Source: Dehalogenimonas etheniformans
GTDB lineage: Bacteria; Chloroflexota; Dehalococcoidia; Dehalococcoidales; Dehalococcoidaceae
DNA: 64,000 bases
NCBI RefSeq assembly: GCF_014672715.2
Contig: NZ_CP058566.2
Coordinates: forward strand, 1,302,001-1,366,000
Reading direction: 5' to 3'
The notes under the pieces were generated by a model that was not told the origin of the DNA, ran no database searches, and was given only the letters and a program-made list of their open reading frames with translations. Position numbers and translations under genes: made by a program. This document shows positions 9,082 to 17,472 of this stretch, piece after piece (positions within the stretch are counted from its first letter, which is position 1; each line of letters starts with the position of its first letter).

Positions 9082-9194
9082 GCAACACCTGCCCTGTATT
9101 TAATCATTAGCGGCTATTATAACCACGCACTGACGTTAGGGCAAATTACCGGGTACCCGTCTGAACGTCAGACGGCCTGAAAGACAGCCTGGTT

Positions 9195-9746
9195 TTAGTT
9201 GAACAGCCCCAGGAGCAGCGGCGTGATGAAGGCTTCGACCAGCGCCGCGGGTATGAGCAGGATTATCGCCAGCCCAAGCCATAACAGGCATTTTCTGAGC
9301 ACCAGACCGGCTTCAGACCTTCGCTGGGGGGCGAAAAGGGCGTTTAGCACGTTGAAGCCGAAACATATCGCCGCCGCCTGAGCCAGCAGGTAGGCGGGAA
9401 TTTCGATGATACCGTGGGGCAGTATTCCGGCAGCGAGAAACGCCGGGGAATGGTCCTGGAGGGTGAGCCTGGCGACGACGGTTATCAGGGCGCCGTTCGT
9501 GAGGAGTGAAACAACAGGCAGAATAAGGAAAATTGGACTGAAGATAAAGCTGGCACCGACCGCCAGCGTATTATTCAAAAGTAGCAAAATAAATAGACCG
9601 AGCCCCTGGGCGGAGGCGGCGCTGCCGGCAATGTCCTTGAAAGTCTGCTCGATCGAATCGGCAGCGCTGTCTGGTAGCAACAGGCCGATGACCAACCCGA
9701 CGCAGAAGATCGCGGCGGCAATAAGTACCCAACGCTTAAAATTCAT
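9195..9746 (-). CDS. SpoIIM/DUF95-family integral membrane protein
   Basis: A 183-residue protein with about five hydrophobic segments (residues 7-24, 48-85, 98-125 and 150-180). It carries the family signature LPHGIIEIPAYLLAQAAA. The family is named after Bacillus stage II sporulation protein M, but it is widespread in non-sporulating bacteria, where its role is unclear. There is no sign of sporulation genes here. It lies downstream of a small single-span membrane protein on the same strand. Confidence 0.8.
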   Translation of the reverse strand: MNFKRWVLIAAAIFCVGLVIGLLLPDSAADSIEQTFKDIAGSAASAQGLGLFILLLLNNTLAVGASFIFSPIFLILPVVSLLTNGALITVVARLTLQDHSPAFLAAGILPHGIIEIPAYLLAQAAAICFGFNVLNALFAPQRRSEAGLVLRKCLLWLGLAIILLIPAALVEAFITPLLLGLFN

Positions 9747-9820
9747 GCGTAATCACTTGGGAAGACACACGGTTCGTTGGTCGGATCGTTCAGGAATAAG
9801 ATTAATTTTTGTACCGGAGA

Positions 9821-10132
9821 CTACCGCAAAACCAGGGCGGCAGCCACCAGGACGACGACGACCAGGCTGCCGATAACGGCGAAACGCCTCAACTCGGCAC
9901 CGAGGTTGCTGACCCGGGAAATGCCCCGGCCCTCGCTCGGAGAAGCGGCAGGCTGGGTGGCACCCGATGGACGCGCCGCTGTTGCTGATTTTATCGCAAC
10001 AATCGGGTGCATATCGCTGGTAGGGGTTAATTCAGCTTCGATCTCAGCTTCGGTTTGAACCGGTTGGACGACAACCTGCCGCCGGGCGCTCTTCTTTTTT
10101 TTGCCGGGTCTATAAGAATATTTATCGGGCAT
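9821..10132 (-). CDS. Hypothetical basic protein with C-terminal membrane anchor
   Basis: I do not recognise a family. The 103-residue protein starts with a Lys/Arg-rich stretch (YRPGKKKKSARR), continues with a low-complexity Ala/Pro/Ser region, and ends in a single membrane helix (about residues 84-102, VIGSLVVVVLVAAALVL). The topology suggests a tail-anchored cytoplasmic protein. It lies between xerD and the SpoIIM-like gene on the same strand and may share their transcript. Confidence 0.6.
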   Translation of the reverse strand: MPDKYSYRPGKKKKSARRQVVVQPVQTEAEIEAELTPTSDMHPIVAIKSATAARPSGATQPAASPSEGRGISRVSNLGAELRRFAVIGSLVVVVLVAAALVLR

Positions 10133-10209
10133 CTTTCAATCCTGTTCTGATTTTCGCGTGTAGGATTTGGATTAATTTTATCGTGAAACTGTTCTTCAGA
10201 TTTCGGATT

Positions 10210-11121
10210 CTACTTCTTGGCTCTGGGATGCGCGCTGTCGTAAGCCCGTCGGATGTGGTCCGAGGTCAGATGAGTGTAGATTTGTGTCGTCGAAATATTG
10301 GCGTGACCCAGCAGTTCCTGGACTGACCTTAGGTCGGCGCCGCCGTTAAGCATGTGGGTTGCAAAGCTGTGGCGCAAGGTGTGGGGCGTTACCTCGTCGG
10401 CTAAGCCCGCCGCTTTGGCGTACTCCTTGAGTATCTGCCACAAGCCCTGCCGTGTCAGGCGCTCGCCCCGGCGGTTAAGGAATAACGCCTTTTCTGAATC
10501 GTCGCGCTGCAACCGGTGGCGCACTTCATTGATATATTCGCCGGTCGCCCTTGCCGCCTGGGGATAGATCGGCACTATTCGTTCTTTCTGACCTTTGCCG
10601 AAACACCGCACCTGGCCTTCGTCGCAATCGACGTCTTCGACATTAAGGTTGATCAGTTCAGACACGCGCATACCGCTGGCGTAGAGGAGTTCCAGCATCG
10701 CCCGGTCTCGCTTAGCCTCGGGTGCTGATAGCTTGACCGGCTGTTCGAGTAGCAGTTTTACCTGGCCCACGGAAATCGCTCCGGGGAGGGGTTTTCCTAC
10801 CTTGGGCGATTCGATGTTGTCCGTCGGGTTCTGGCGGACTCTCTTTTCCTCGATCATGAAGCCGAAGAAACTCTTGGCCGCCGCCAATTTCCTTACGACG
10901 GTGGTGACGGCGTATTTCCTATCCTTGAGATCCAACAGGTAGGACAACATGTCTTGCCGGTTGAAATTGTCCCACAGGTTCTGGGCGCCGCGGTGGGAGA
11001 AACAGTGGCCCGCAAAGTCGGCAAGCTGGCAGAGGTCATTATGGTAGGCTTCTTTGGTGTTCCCGGAAAAGCCCTTTTCGACCATCAGGTAGTTCAGAAA
11101 ATTCTCGATGTCAGTTTTCAA
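10210..11121 (-). CDS. xerD: Site-specific tyrosine recombinase, XerC/XerD type
   Basis: Recombinase of the family that resolves chromosome dimers at dif. N-terminal SAM-like core-binding domain (residues 1-90), then the catalytic domain with all signature residues: Arg in ASGMRVSEL, HxxR in HTLRHSFATHML, and the His and nucleophile Tyr in LGHANISTTQIYTH. The length (303 residues) is that of XerC/D. I chose the TTG at 11121 over the upstream TTG at 11136, because GAGGTG lies five bases before it. There is no adjacent integrated element, so a housekeeping role is more likely than a phage integrase. Confidence 0.9.
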   Translation of the reverse strand: MKTDIENFLNYLMVEKGFSGNTKEAYHNDLCQLADFAGHCFSHRGAQNLWDNFNRQDMLSYLLDLKDRKYAVTTVVRKLAAAKSFFGFMIEEKRVRQNPTDNIESPKVGKPLPGAISVGQVKLLLEQPVKLSAPEAKRDRAMLELLYASGMRVSELINLNVEDVDCDEGQVRCFGKGQKERIVPIYPQAARATGEYINEVRHRLQRDDSEKALFLNRRGERLTRQGLWQILKEYAKAAGLADEVTPHTLRHSFATHMLNGGADLRSVQELLGHANISTTQIYTHLTSDHIRRAYDSAHPRAKK

Positions 11122-11214
11122 CCCGGCACCTCGCAACCGCGATTATTGTTATGTATTCTAACATAACTAGAGAAATGGTCAAAGGGTTCACCAGGTAGCT
11201 TTTTGAATAAAAAT

Positions 11215-11232
11215 AACCGTCTTTCGACGGTT
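11215..11232 (-). terminator. Terminator of purF
   Basis: Seven-pair stem AACCGTC/GACGGTT with loop TTTC. Read on the minus strand it is followed by ATTTTTATT. It lies about 60 bases after the purF stop. Confidence 0.7.
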
Positions 11233-11293
11233 TCACCTGTTTTGAGATTTGAATTTATTTAGTGCTTGGATGTTTAGGAGGAATTTCCGTCAG

Positions 11294-12775
11294 CTAAAGG
11301 CTTACCGCCGGTATTTCCTCCGAATCCAGTACTCGGTGAATATCTTTCAAGTTGCCCGTCATACCTTCTAGCGCCAGCTTGTCCATCTCGAGCTGAACCG
11401 GCACCGGGTATTCGCCGGTAAAGCACGCCAGGCAGAATTTGTTCTTGGGTGCACCCACGGCGCGGATCAGGCCGTCGACCGAAAGGTAACCCAGTGAATC
11501 GGCGCCGATGTAATCTTTGATCTGAGGTATGTTCATGCGTGCGGCGATGAGTTCCCGGCGAGTGGCCATGTCCACGCCGAAGAAGCAGGGGTGCCGGATC
11601 GGCGGGGCGCAAACACGCATGTGGACCTCTTTGGCCCCTGCCCGCTTCAGCAGCTTGATGACCTGCGGTGTTGTCGTGCCGCGGACGATGGAATCATCTA
11701 CCAGGACCACCCGTTTGCCGGAAAGGACTGACTGCAGCGGGTTGAACTTCAGTTTGACCCCCAGGTCGCGGATGCGCTGGGTTGGCTCGATGAAGGTGCG
11801 TCCCATATAACGGTTCTTGATCAAGCCCTCGGCAGGCGGGATGCCGCTTGCCAAAGCATAGCCGGCACCCGCGGCGGTAGCTGAATCGGGGACGCCTACA
11901 ACAATATCGGCATCGACGGGATGTTCTTTGGCCAGTTCGGCGCCCATAGCCTGCCGGGCTGAATAAAGCAGCCGGTCGTTCATGATGCTGTCAGGGCGCG
12001 CAAAATAGATATATTCGAAAATGCATAGAGCCCGCTTGCCGGAGTCTTCCTTGTAACTTTCGATGCCGTTAGGATCGATGCGGATGATTTCCCCCGGTTC
12101 GACCTCTCGGACTAGTTCGGCCCCGATGTGTCCCAGGGCGCAGGTCTCGGAGGCGATGACCGAACCTCCGGTGCTTAGAGCACCCAGACACAACGGCCGG
12201 ACGCCCAGCGGGTCCCTGAAGGCATAGAGCGTTTCCTTGGTCAGCATGGTGATTGAATAGGCGCCCTGCAGCCGTCCCATGGCGTAGCGGATGCGCTCTA
12301 TCATGTCGATATATGGCGCAGAGATGATGAGATTGGCGATAACCTCGGAATCGGTGCTGGATTTGAAGATGTAGCCGAGTTCGTCGAGTTCGCGCCTGAG
12401 TTCGGCGGCGTTAGTAATATTGCCGTTGTGCGCCAGGGCGATCTGGAATTCGCCCTCTCCGGCGATGATCGGCTGGGCATTGCAGGAAATGCTGGAACCG
12501 GAAGTCGAATACCTGTTGTGGCCGATAGCCATGTGGCCGGTGAGCTGGTTCAGGACCGGTTCGGAAAAGACCTGGGACACCAGCCCCATGCGGGCATAAT
12601 TGCGAATGGTGTAGCCGTCAGCCGTGGCGATGCCTGAAGATTCCTGGCCGCGGTGCTGTAATGCAAAGAGAGCGAAGAATGAAATTCGGGAGACTTCTTC
12701 ACCGGGGGCGTATATACCGAAAACGCCGCATTCTTCGCGCGGCGACTCCGTCAGTGGGGTTATTAGCCCTGTCAC
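11294..12775 (-). CDS. purF: Amidophosphoribosyltransferase
   Basis: First committed step of purine synthesis: PRPP plus glutamine gives phosphoribosylamine. A 15-residue propeptide precedes the N-terminal nucleophile Cys16 (EECGVFG). The glutaminase domain is followed by a type I phosphoribosyltransferase domain with the PRPP loop VVLVDDSIVRGTT. Cysteines in RALCIFEY, RVCAPPIRHPC and KFCLACF match the Fe-S ligand pattern of the Bacillus-type enzyme. It starts with GTG at 12775 and stands alone here, without other pur genes next to it. Confidence 0.96.
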   Translation of the reverse strand: MTGLITPLTESPREECGVFGIYAPGEEVSRISFFALFALQHRGQESSGIATADGYTIRNYARMGLVSQVFSEPVLNQLTGHMAIGHNRYSTSGSSISCNAQPIIAGEGEFQIALAHNGNITNAAELRRELDELGYIFKSSTDSEVIANLIISAPYIDMIERIRYAMGRLQGAYSITMLTKETLYAFRDPLGVRPLCLGALSTGGSVIASETCALGHIGAELVREVEPGEIIRIDPNGIESYKEDSGKRALCIFEYIYFARPDSIMNDRLLYSARQAMGAELAKEHPVDADIVVGVPDSATAAGAGYALASGIPPAEGLIKNRYMGRTFIEPTQRIRDLGVKLKFNPLQSVLSGKRVVLVDDSIVRGTTTPQVIKLLKRAGAKEVHMRVCAPPIRHPCFFGVDMATRRELIAARMNIPQIKDYIGADSLGYLSVDGLIRAVGAPKNKFCLACFTGEYPVPVQLEMDKLALEGMTGNLKDIHRVLDSEEIPAVSL

Positions 12776-13005
12776 TTGATTAATTATACTCGGAGGGGCC
12801 TATCCGGTCAATCTCAACATCCCGATTATGTCTTTCTGAGCGTAGCGAAGAATCTCAATGTCACGTCATAACAATCGTCCCCAAATTGTCTTTACGAGCC
12901 TTACCGATCGTCCTTCATCTTTGTAAGTTTATTATTCTCTGCAACTGAAAGGTGACGCTTGAGAGCTATTTAAAAAAATATTCCGCCAAAAACGACACCA
13001 AACGC

Positions 13006-13037
13006 TTGACACCGTTTAGGAACCCCTGTGCTATAAT
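13006..13037 (+). promoter_or_regulatory. Promoter-like element with no obvious gene
   Basis: TTGACA (13006-13011) and an extended -10, TGCTATAAT (TATAAT at 13032-13037). The 20-base spacing is longer than ideal, so the extended -10 may carry the activity. A GC stem with T-run about 150 bases further on could end a short non-coding transcript. Confidence 0.4.
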
Positions 13038-13185
13038 ATCCGGCGTGAATATTAGCACATGTGTAAGCCAGAGCCAAGATCGAAAGGGGAAACCCAAGAC
13101 AAGCGCCAGTAACCGCCACCTGGTTGAGACTGTGCTGTGTCCGGTTTATACGCGTGACGAACGATGTCTTACCAGGTCTGCGGGG

Positions 13186-13277
13186 GAATTGTTTTACAGG
13201 TCCCGCTTTTGTTTTATTTGATTTTGAACGTATTGTTTTGGATAAAAAATGTTTTTTCGCCGAAAAATTCAAATACA
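13186..13277 (+). repeat. Composite repeat, copy 1 (core)
   Basis: Nearly identical to the reverse complement of 22337-22428. The shared core runs from GAATTGTTT through TTTGATTTTGAACGTATTG to CGCCGAAAA.TTCAAATAC. Further shared blocks follow in the same order: a GTAGGGGTGACCCACGGGGTC block (13343-13370) and an AACGCAAAATCCG..TATCAAAA block (13555-13598). Confidence 0.7.
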
Positions 13278-13759
13278 AATCAAACTGCCTAAGGCAGTTT
13301 GCCCTACGCGCGGGCGAAGGCAATGGGGCGGACGTTCACCCGTAGGGGTGACCCACGGGGTCGCCCGCCATGTCTCGCAACCCGCAATACGATACCTGGA
13401 ACGCAAAGCGCGCGACGCAAATTGGGTCGCCTGCCGTGTCCATTACCCAGGCGATTGTTCTTTCAACTGTCCCTGTCGAAACAATTGGTGGAAGCGTGAT
13501 TTTTACGATGCAGAAAGGGAATTGTTTCAACAGCCCGCTAGTCGTTTGGGCCGAAAATAAACGCAAAATCCGAGTCGTATCCGGAAATATTTATCAAAAG
13601 TGAAAATTCAATAAAACAATTCCACCCTCCCCAGGATGGGGATGCTGATCTAGTTATGGAGCTTGAGCTTTTGGAGCCCGTTTGGGATCTGGAATTTGGT
13701 TTGTATTTGCCATAAATCCGTACGTTCCTCTATAATACAACCCTTGTGGAGAAAGCGGC

Positions 13760-14185
13760 GTGCTGAGTTTTAATGTTGCCCAACTCGAAAAGGGGCCGAT
13801 CGGCTCCACTCGTGATTACCAGATCGATGACCCTCTCACCGTGGATGGACAGGGTATCAACGTTAAGGGTTCGGTCAAATTCACCCGGACCAATCGCTCG
13901 GTGCTTGTTGGGGCTAATTTGAAGACCGCCCTGCCTCTGGAGTGCTGCCGTTGTCTCAACGAATACGAGTGCCCCCTTGAGGTCCATTTCGAGGAAGAGT
14001 TTTTCCCCACACTCGATGTGGTCAGCGGCTTGCCGTTGGACGTTGAAGATGCCGAGGAAAGCTTTATTATTGATGAGCATCACGTGTTGGACCTCACCGA
14101 GGCCATCCGCCAATACGTCATTTTGGCCCAACCGATGAAGCCCCTTTGCCGGGTCGATTGCCCGGGTATCCAAACAAAAGAGTAA
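13760..14185 (+). CDS. yceD: YceD/DUF177 family protein
   Basis: Conserved small protein almost always encoded directly upstream of rpmF and linked to 23S rRNA or ribosome assembly. It contains the family's paired cysteines, CCRCLNEYECPLEVHFEEEFFP, and the acidic C-terminal part ending CRVDCPGI. A GTG start follows GGAGAAAG. First gene of the yceD-rpmF-fabD-fabG-nusB-acpP run, 32 bases ahead of rpmF. Confidence 0.88.
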   Translation: MLSFNVAQLEKGPIGSTRDYQIDDPLTVDGQGINVKGSVKFTRTNRSVLVGANLKTALPLECCRCLNEYECPLEVHFEEEFFPTLDVVSGLPLDVEDAEESFIIDEHHVLDLTEAIRQYVILAQPMKPLCRVDCPGIQTKE

Positions 14186-14217
14186 AATAGACAGTAAGTA
14201 TAGACGGAGAACCAGAA

Positions 14218-14643
14218 ATGCCTTTACCCAAACGGAAAACTACCAAAGCGCGCCAGGGCGATCGCCGCAGTCACCTTCACTTGGTGGCCCAGGAACTGAT
14301 CGAGTGCCCGCAGTGTCACCAGCCTAAACTGCCCCACGTCGCTTGCCCTTCCTGCGGTACCTATGATGGGCGCGCTGTGCTGGACGTTGAAACCAAGGTA
14401 AAAAAGAAAGCCGAGAAGGCCGCCAAAGCCGAAAAAACGGCCAAGGGCGAAACCGCCAAGACCGAAGTAAAAGCCGTTAAACCCGAGAAGGTCAAGAAGG
14501 AAAAACCGGCTAAGGCGGAAAAGCCTGAAAAAGAGAAGAAAGCTAAAACTGAAATAGCCGAGAAATCCACTAAGGCGGAAAAAGCCGCCGAGGCCGCCGA
14601 AAAACCGGCTAAAGTGAAGAAGGAAAAGAAGAAAGAGGCTTAG
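14218..14643 (+). CDS. rpmF: Ribosomal protein L32 with long Lys/Ala/Glu-rich tail
   Basis: Residues 1-60 are a normal zinc-ribbon L32: MPLPKRKTTKARQGDRRSH, then CPQC and CPSC, the four zinc ligands. Ordinary L32 ends near residue 60. Here about 80 further residues follow, built almost only of Lys, Ala, Glu, Thr, Pro and Val in KAEK/KPEK-like units, resembling histone H1-type tails. No stop or frameshift separates the two parts. The tail is therefore part of the predicted protein and may bind RNA or DNA. Located between yceD and fabD. Confidence 0.92.
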   Translation: MPLPKRKTTKARQGDRRSHLHLVAQELIECPQCHQPKLPHVACPSCGTYDGRAVLDVETKVKKKAEKAAKAEKTAKGETAKTEVKAVKPEKVKKEKPAKAEKPEKEKKAKTEIAEKSTKAEKAAEAAEKPAKVKKEKKKEA

Positions 14644-14700
14644 CTCTAAGGAGCCATACCTCCGGCCGTTCCATCGGCCGCAAACGGACGAGGGGGAAAA

Positions 14701-15633
14701 GTGGATAAACCCAGGCTGGCTTTCGTCTTCCCCGGCCAGGGCGCCCAGGCGCCCGGCATGGGTCAGGATGTCTACGAAGAATATGATGCGGCTAAAGCGG
14801 TGTTCAAAGCCGCCGATGAGCGCCTCGGCTTTTCCATTTCCGAACTTTGTTTCGAAGGCCCGGAAGATAAACTCAAAGAGACCGCCATCGCCCAGCCTGC
14901 CATTGTCACCACCAGCTTGGCCTATTTGGCTGCCCTTCGCGATATGGAAGTGTTGCCCGAGCCGGAATTTGTCGCCGGCCACTCGCTGGGCGAATATACC
15001 GCTCTTGCCGCCGCCGGCGTCCTTGATGTCGCCGATACCGTTCAACTGGCAGCCCTCAGGGGCCGGATGATGCATCTGGCAGCCATTCAGTCGCCCGGTT
15101 CGATGGCTGCGGTTCTCGGCATGGACGAAGCCACATTGAAACAAGTCGCAAGCGAAGCCGGTGTTTACATAGCCAATTACAACTCACCCGGCCAGGTCGT
15201 TATTTCGGGTGATAAAGACAAGATGGCGGCTGCCAGCGACGCGCTCATTGCCAAAGGCGCTAAGGTAGTCCCGCTCGCCGTGTCCGGCGCTTTCCATACT
15301 CCTCTGATGGTCCCGGCTGCCGATGGATTAGCCAAGGTCATTGAACGCCTGCAATTTAAAGACGCCGCGATTCCGATTATCGCTAATACCACCGGTGAAC
15401 CGATCACCTCTGCCGACGACATCAAGGCCGAACTGTTAAAACAGTTGACCACCAGCGTCTACTGGCAAAAATCGATTGAATTCATGATTCAAGCGGGAAT
15501 AACCACCTTCATCGAGATAGGCCCGGGTAAAGTTCTTTCGGGTCTTATCCGGCGTATCAACCGCGACGTAAAAACAATCAACATTTCCGAAGCCCAATCG
15601 ATAAAAAATCTGCAGGCTACCACTTGGACCTGA
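14701..15633 (+). CDS. fabD: Malonyl-CoA:ACP transacylase
   Basis: Loads malonyl units onto acyl carrier protein for fatty-acid synthesis. It has the N-terminal FVFPGQGAQAPGMG, the nucleophile motif GHSLGEYTALAAAG, the catalytic His in SGAFHTPLM and the C-terminal FIEIGPGKVLSGLIRR. A GTG start four bases after GAGGGGG gives the normal 310 residues. Its 3' end overlaps fabG by ten bases, indicating translational coupling. Confidence 0.96.
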   Translation: MDKPRLAFVFPGQGAQAPGMGQDVYEEYDAAKAVFKAADERLGFSISELCFEGPEDKLKETAIAQPAIVTTSLAYLAALRDMEVLPEPEFVAGHSLGEYTALAAAGVLDVADTVQLAALRGRMMHLAAIQSPGSMAAVLGMDEATLKQVASEAGVYIANYNSPGQVVISGDKDKMAAASDALIAKGAKVVPLAVSGAFHTPLMVPAADGLAKVIERLQFKDAAIPIIANTTGEPITSADDIKAELLKQLTTSVYWQKSIEFMIQAGITTFIEIGPGKVLSGLIRRINRDVKTINISEAQSIKNLQATTWT

Positions 15634-16373
15634 AAAGGCTCGAAGGCAAGGTTGCTGTAATCACCGGAGCGGGGCGGGGCATCGGTGCCGCCATTGCCCG
15701 GCGCTTCGCGGATGAAGGAGCCTCGGTCGTCCTTAACAGTCTCTCGGATAGCGCCATGAAGGTTGCAGAAGAGATCAACAGCGCTGGCGGCAAGGCTGTT
15801 TTCGTACAAGGGGATGTTTCCAAGCCTGGCGATGTGAATAAAGTCATCGACGGCGCGGCCGCCAATTTTGGACGTCTGGATATCCTGGTCAACAATGCCG
15901 GCATCACCCGGGACAACCTCCTGATGCGCATGAGCGAAGACGACTGGGACGCGGTGATGGATACCAATCTGAAGAGCGTCTACTTATGTACCAGGGCGGT
16001 AATACGCCCCATGCTTAAAAGCAAGAGCGGTGGAAGAATTATAAACCTATCGAGCGTCATCGGTCTTTCGGGCAACGCCGGACAGGCCAACTATGCCGCT
16101 TCAAAGGCTGGCATTATAGGTTTCACCAAATCTCTTGCCAAAGAACTGGCTTCGCGACTGATAACTGTCAATGCCATCGCGCCCGGATTCATCGTGACCG
16201 ATATGACCTCGGTTATGAGCCAGGAAGCCAAAGACGCTTTAATCAAGCGAATCCCGTTGGGTACGCTGGGATCTGCTGAAGATGTGGCGTCTGCGGCCGC
16301 CTTTCTGGCTTCGGACGAGGCAATGTATATTACCGGGCAAACCCTGACCGTAGACGGCGGTATGACCCTCTAG
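15624..16373 (+). CDS. fabG: 3-oxoacyl-ACP reductase
   Basis: NADPH-dependent ketoreductase of fatty-acid elongation and a short-chain dehydrogenase. The cofactor loop is TGAGRGIGAAIAR, followed by NNAG, catalytic Ser in NLSSVIG, and Tyr/Lys in ANYAASKAG. The C-terminal TVDGGMTL is typical of FabG. The TTG start at 15624 lies within the end of fabD. The operon position between fabD and acpP supports FabG rather than another SDR. Confidence 0.95.
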   Translation: MDLKRLEGKVAVITGAGRGIGAAIARRFADEGASVVLNSLSDSAMKVAEEINSAGGKAVFVQGDVSKPGDVNKVIDGAAANFGRLDILVNNAGITRDNLLMRMSEDDWDAVMDTNLKSVYLCTRAVIRPMLKSKSGGRIINLSSVIGLSGNAGQANYAASKAGIIGFTKSLAKELASRLITVNAIAPGFIVTDMTSVMSQEAKDALIKRIPLGTLGSAEDVASAAAFLASDEAMYITGQTLTVDGGMTL

Positions 16374-16382
16374 CCACCCAAT

Positions 16383-16793
16383 ATGACCAAACGACACGAG
16401 GCTCGTACACTGGCACTTAAGGTTCTATTCGAATCCGATGTCGCCCATCATGATCCGTCTGTCGTGCTCGAACGTCAACTGGCTTCGAGTGAGCTTGAAG
16501 CGGAGAACCAGGTTTTCACCCGAACCCTTGTTGAGGGTACCGAAGCTAATAAATTAGAGGCGGACGGCATCATCGGTCGGTTGGCGCCATCATACCCCGT
16601 TGCGCAGCTCGCCCCAATCGACAGGAACATCCTGCGGCTTGCAATCTACGAGCTTTTACACGATAATACTGTCCCAGTCCGGGTAGCCATAAATGAAGCG
16701 GTGGAACTGGCAAAGGACTTTGGCTCAGACAGTTCCGCCAAGTTTATTAACGGCGTGTTGAGTTCAGTGGCGACACTGGTTCAACGCCATTAA
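16383..16793 (+). CDS. nusB: Transcription antitermination factor NusB
   Basis: RNA-binding helical protein that acts with S10 in rRNA antitermination. Conserved features: N-terminal [16 protein letters not shown], the central [17 protein letters not shown], then [30 protein letters not shown]. The length of 136 residues is typical. It lies nine bases after fabG and 14 bases before acpP, so a transcription factor is embedded in a lipid operon. Confidence 0.95.
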   Translation: MTKRHEARTLALKVLFESDVAHHDPSVVLERQLASSELEAENQVFTRTLVEGTEANKLEADGIIGRLAPSYPVAQLAPIDRNILRLAIYELLHDNTVPVRVAINEAVELAKDFGSDSSAKFINGVLSSVATLVQRH

Positions 16794-16807
16794 ATCAGGA
16801 GGTTTGT

Positions 16808-17068
16808 GTGGCCACAGTTTTCGAACGGGTTAAAAAGATCGCTGTTGAGCAGCTGAGCGTTGAGGACAAGGACGTCACCCTGGAATCCAAGTTCACCGAC
16901 GATCTCGGCGCCGATTCCCTGGATCTCGTCGAGCTCATCATGGCTCTTGAAGAAGAATTCTCTACACCTGAAGCCAAGATCGAGATCCCGGACGAGGAAG
17001 CCGAGAAGCTGTTGACCGTCAAGGACGTCGTTGAATACGTCAAGGCAAAAGGCATAAAGGACGCCTAG
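16808..17068 (+). CDS. acpP: Acyl carrier protein
   Basis: Carries growing acyl chains on 4'-phosphopantetheine. The attachment motif [18 protein letters not shown] is intact. It is an acidic 86-residue four-helix protein of usual size. A GTG start lies behind a strong AGGAGG. Last gene of the operon. The terminator stem overlaps the stop codon. Confidence 0.96.
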   Translation: MATVFERVKKIAVEQLSVEDKDVTLESKFTDDLGADSLDLVELIMALEEEFSTPEAKIEIPDEEAEKLLTVKDVVEYVKAKGIKDA

Positions 17069-17079
17069 TCCTTTTTTTT
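17056..17079 (+). terminator. Terminator overlapping the acpP stop codon
   Basis: AAAGGAC (17056-17062) pairs with GTCCTTT (17068-17074), followed by TTTTT. Most of the TAG stop (17066-17068) lies in the five-base loop, so the 5' arm is coding sequence. Confidence 0.7.
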
Positions 17080-17151
17080 AAACCCTTTTCGCTGGTCGGC
17101 CGTTCATTCAAAGTTGAGGGCTAACGCAGAATCCCTGCGTAGGCGAGGCTT

Positions 17152-17472
17152 TTACCGTTCGGGAGCCATTCCTCGTCCGCGTAAACCACCAAGTTTGCCG
17201 CGCCCGTTGAACGTATATTGGAAACGGCTATTCTTGGCTGACGATGTGCCGCTGGCGTATACGAATATCTCGCCGCGCGCCCCATCCTCAAACTCCATGA
17301 TGAATTCGCCCAGCGTTTTGAGTTCCTTACTGGTGGAAAAATCGCCCCACCATTTCCCGGGCGTAAAACGCGTGCCCCTGGTCATCATCATTTGATAGCG
17401 GGCGTCCGCCACCGGCTTATCAATGTCCTTAGCGAATAGCTTTGCGACGCCGCCTTTGTAGCTTACTGTCAT
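17152..17472 (-). CDS. Hypothetical protein downstream of proB
   Basis: I do not recognise a family. The 106-residue protein is soluble, with no signal peptide. It has a possible beta-rich core (FIMEFEDGARGEIFVYASG) and a Gly/Arg-rich C-terminus (FNGRGKLGGLRGRGM). Its ATG abuts the proB stop codon directly, a position that supports a real, co-translated gene. It ends about 80 bases from the convergent acpP. Confidence 0.55.
   Translation of the reverse strand: MTVSYKGGVAKLFAKDIDKPVADARYQMMMTRGTRFTPGKWWGDFSTSKELKTLGEFIMEFEDGARGEIFVYASGTSSAKNSRFQYTFNGRGKLGGLRGRGMAPER

Larger units (their letters stand above)
12776..13759. other. Gene-poor 980-bp interval between purF and yceD
   Basis: No convincing protein gene. 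The interval holds a dispersed repeat fragment (GAGCGTAGCGAAGAATCTC near 12838), a promoter-like pair at 13006-13037 pointing right, and a GCGGG..CCCGC hairpin with a T-rich tail around 13180-13216. The rest is one copy of a composite repeat (13186-13600) whose inverted partner lies after mfd. Open frames here lack ribosome sites and run through repeat DNA. Confidence 0.6.

Noticed and set aside
12970-13603. Several 70-118-residue ORFs in the purF-yceD gap
   Set aside because: They cross repeat DNA, lack ribosome sites and overlap one another on both strands.
14224-15144. 306-residue minus-strand frame opposite rpmF/fabD
   Set aside because: Its Phe/Leu/Gly-rich part is the complement of the lysine-rich L32 tail; the real genes are on the plus strand.
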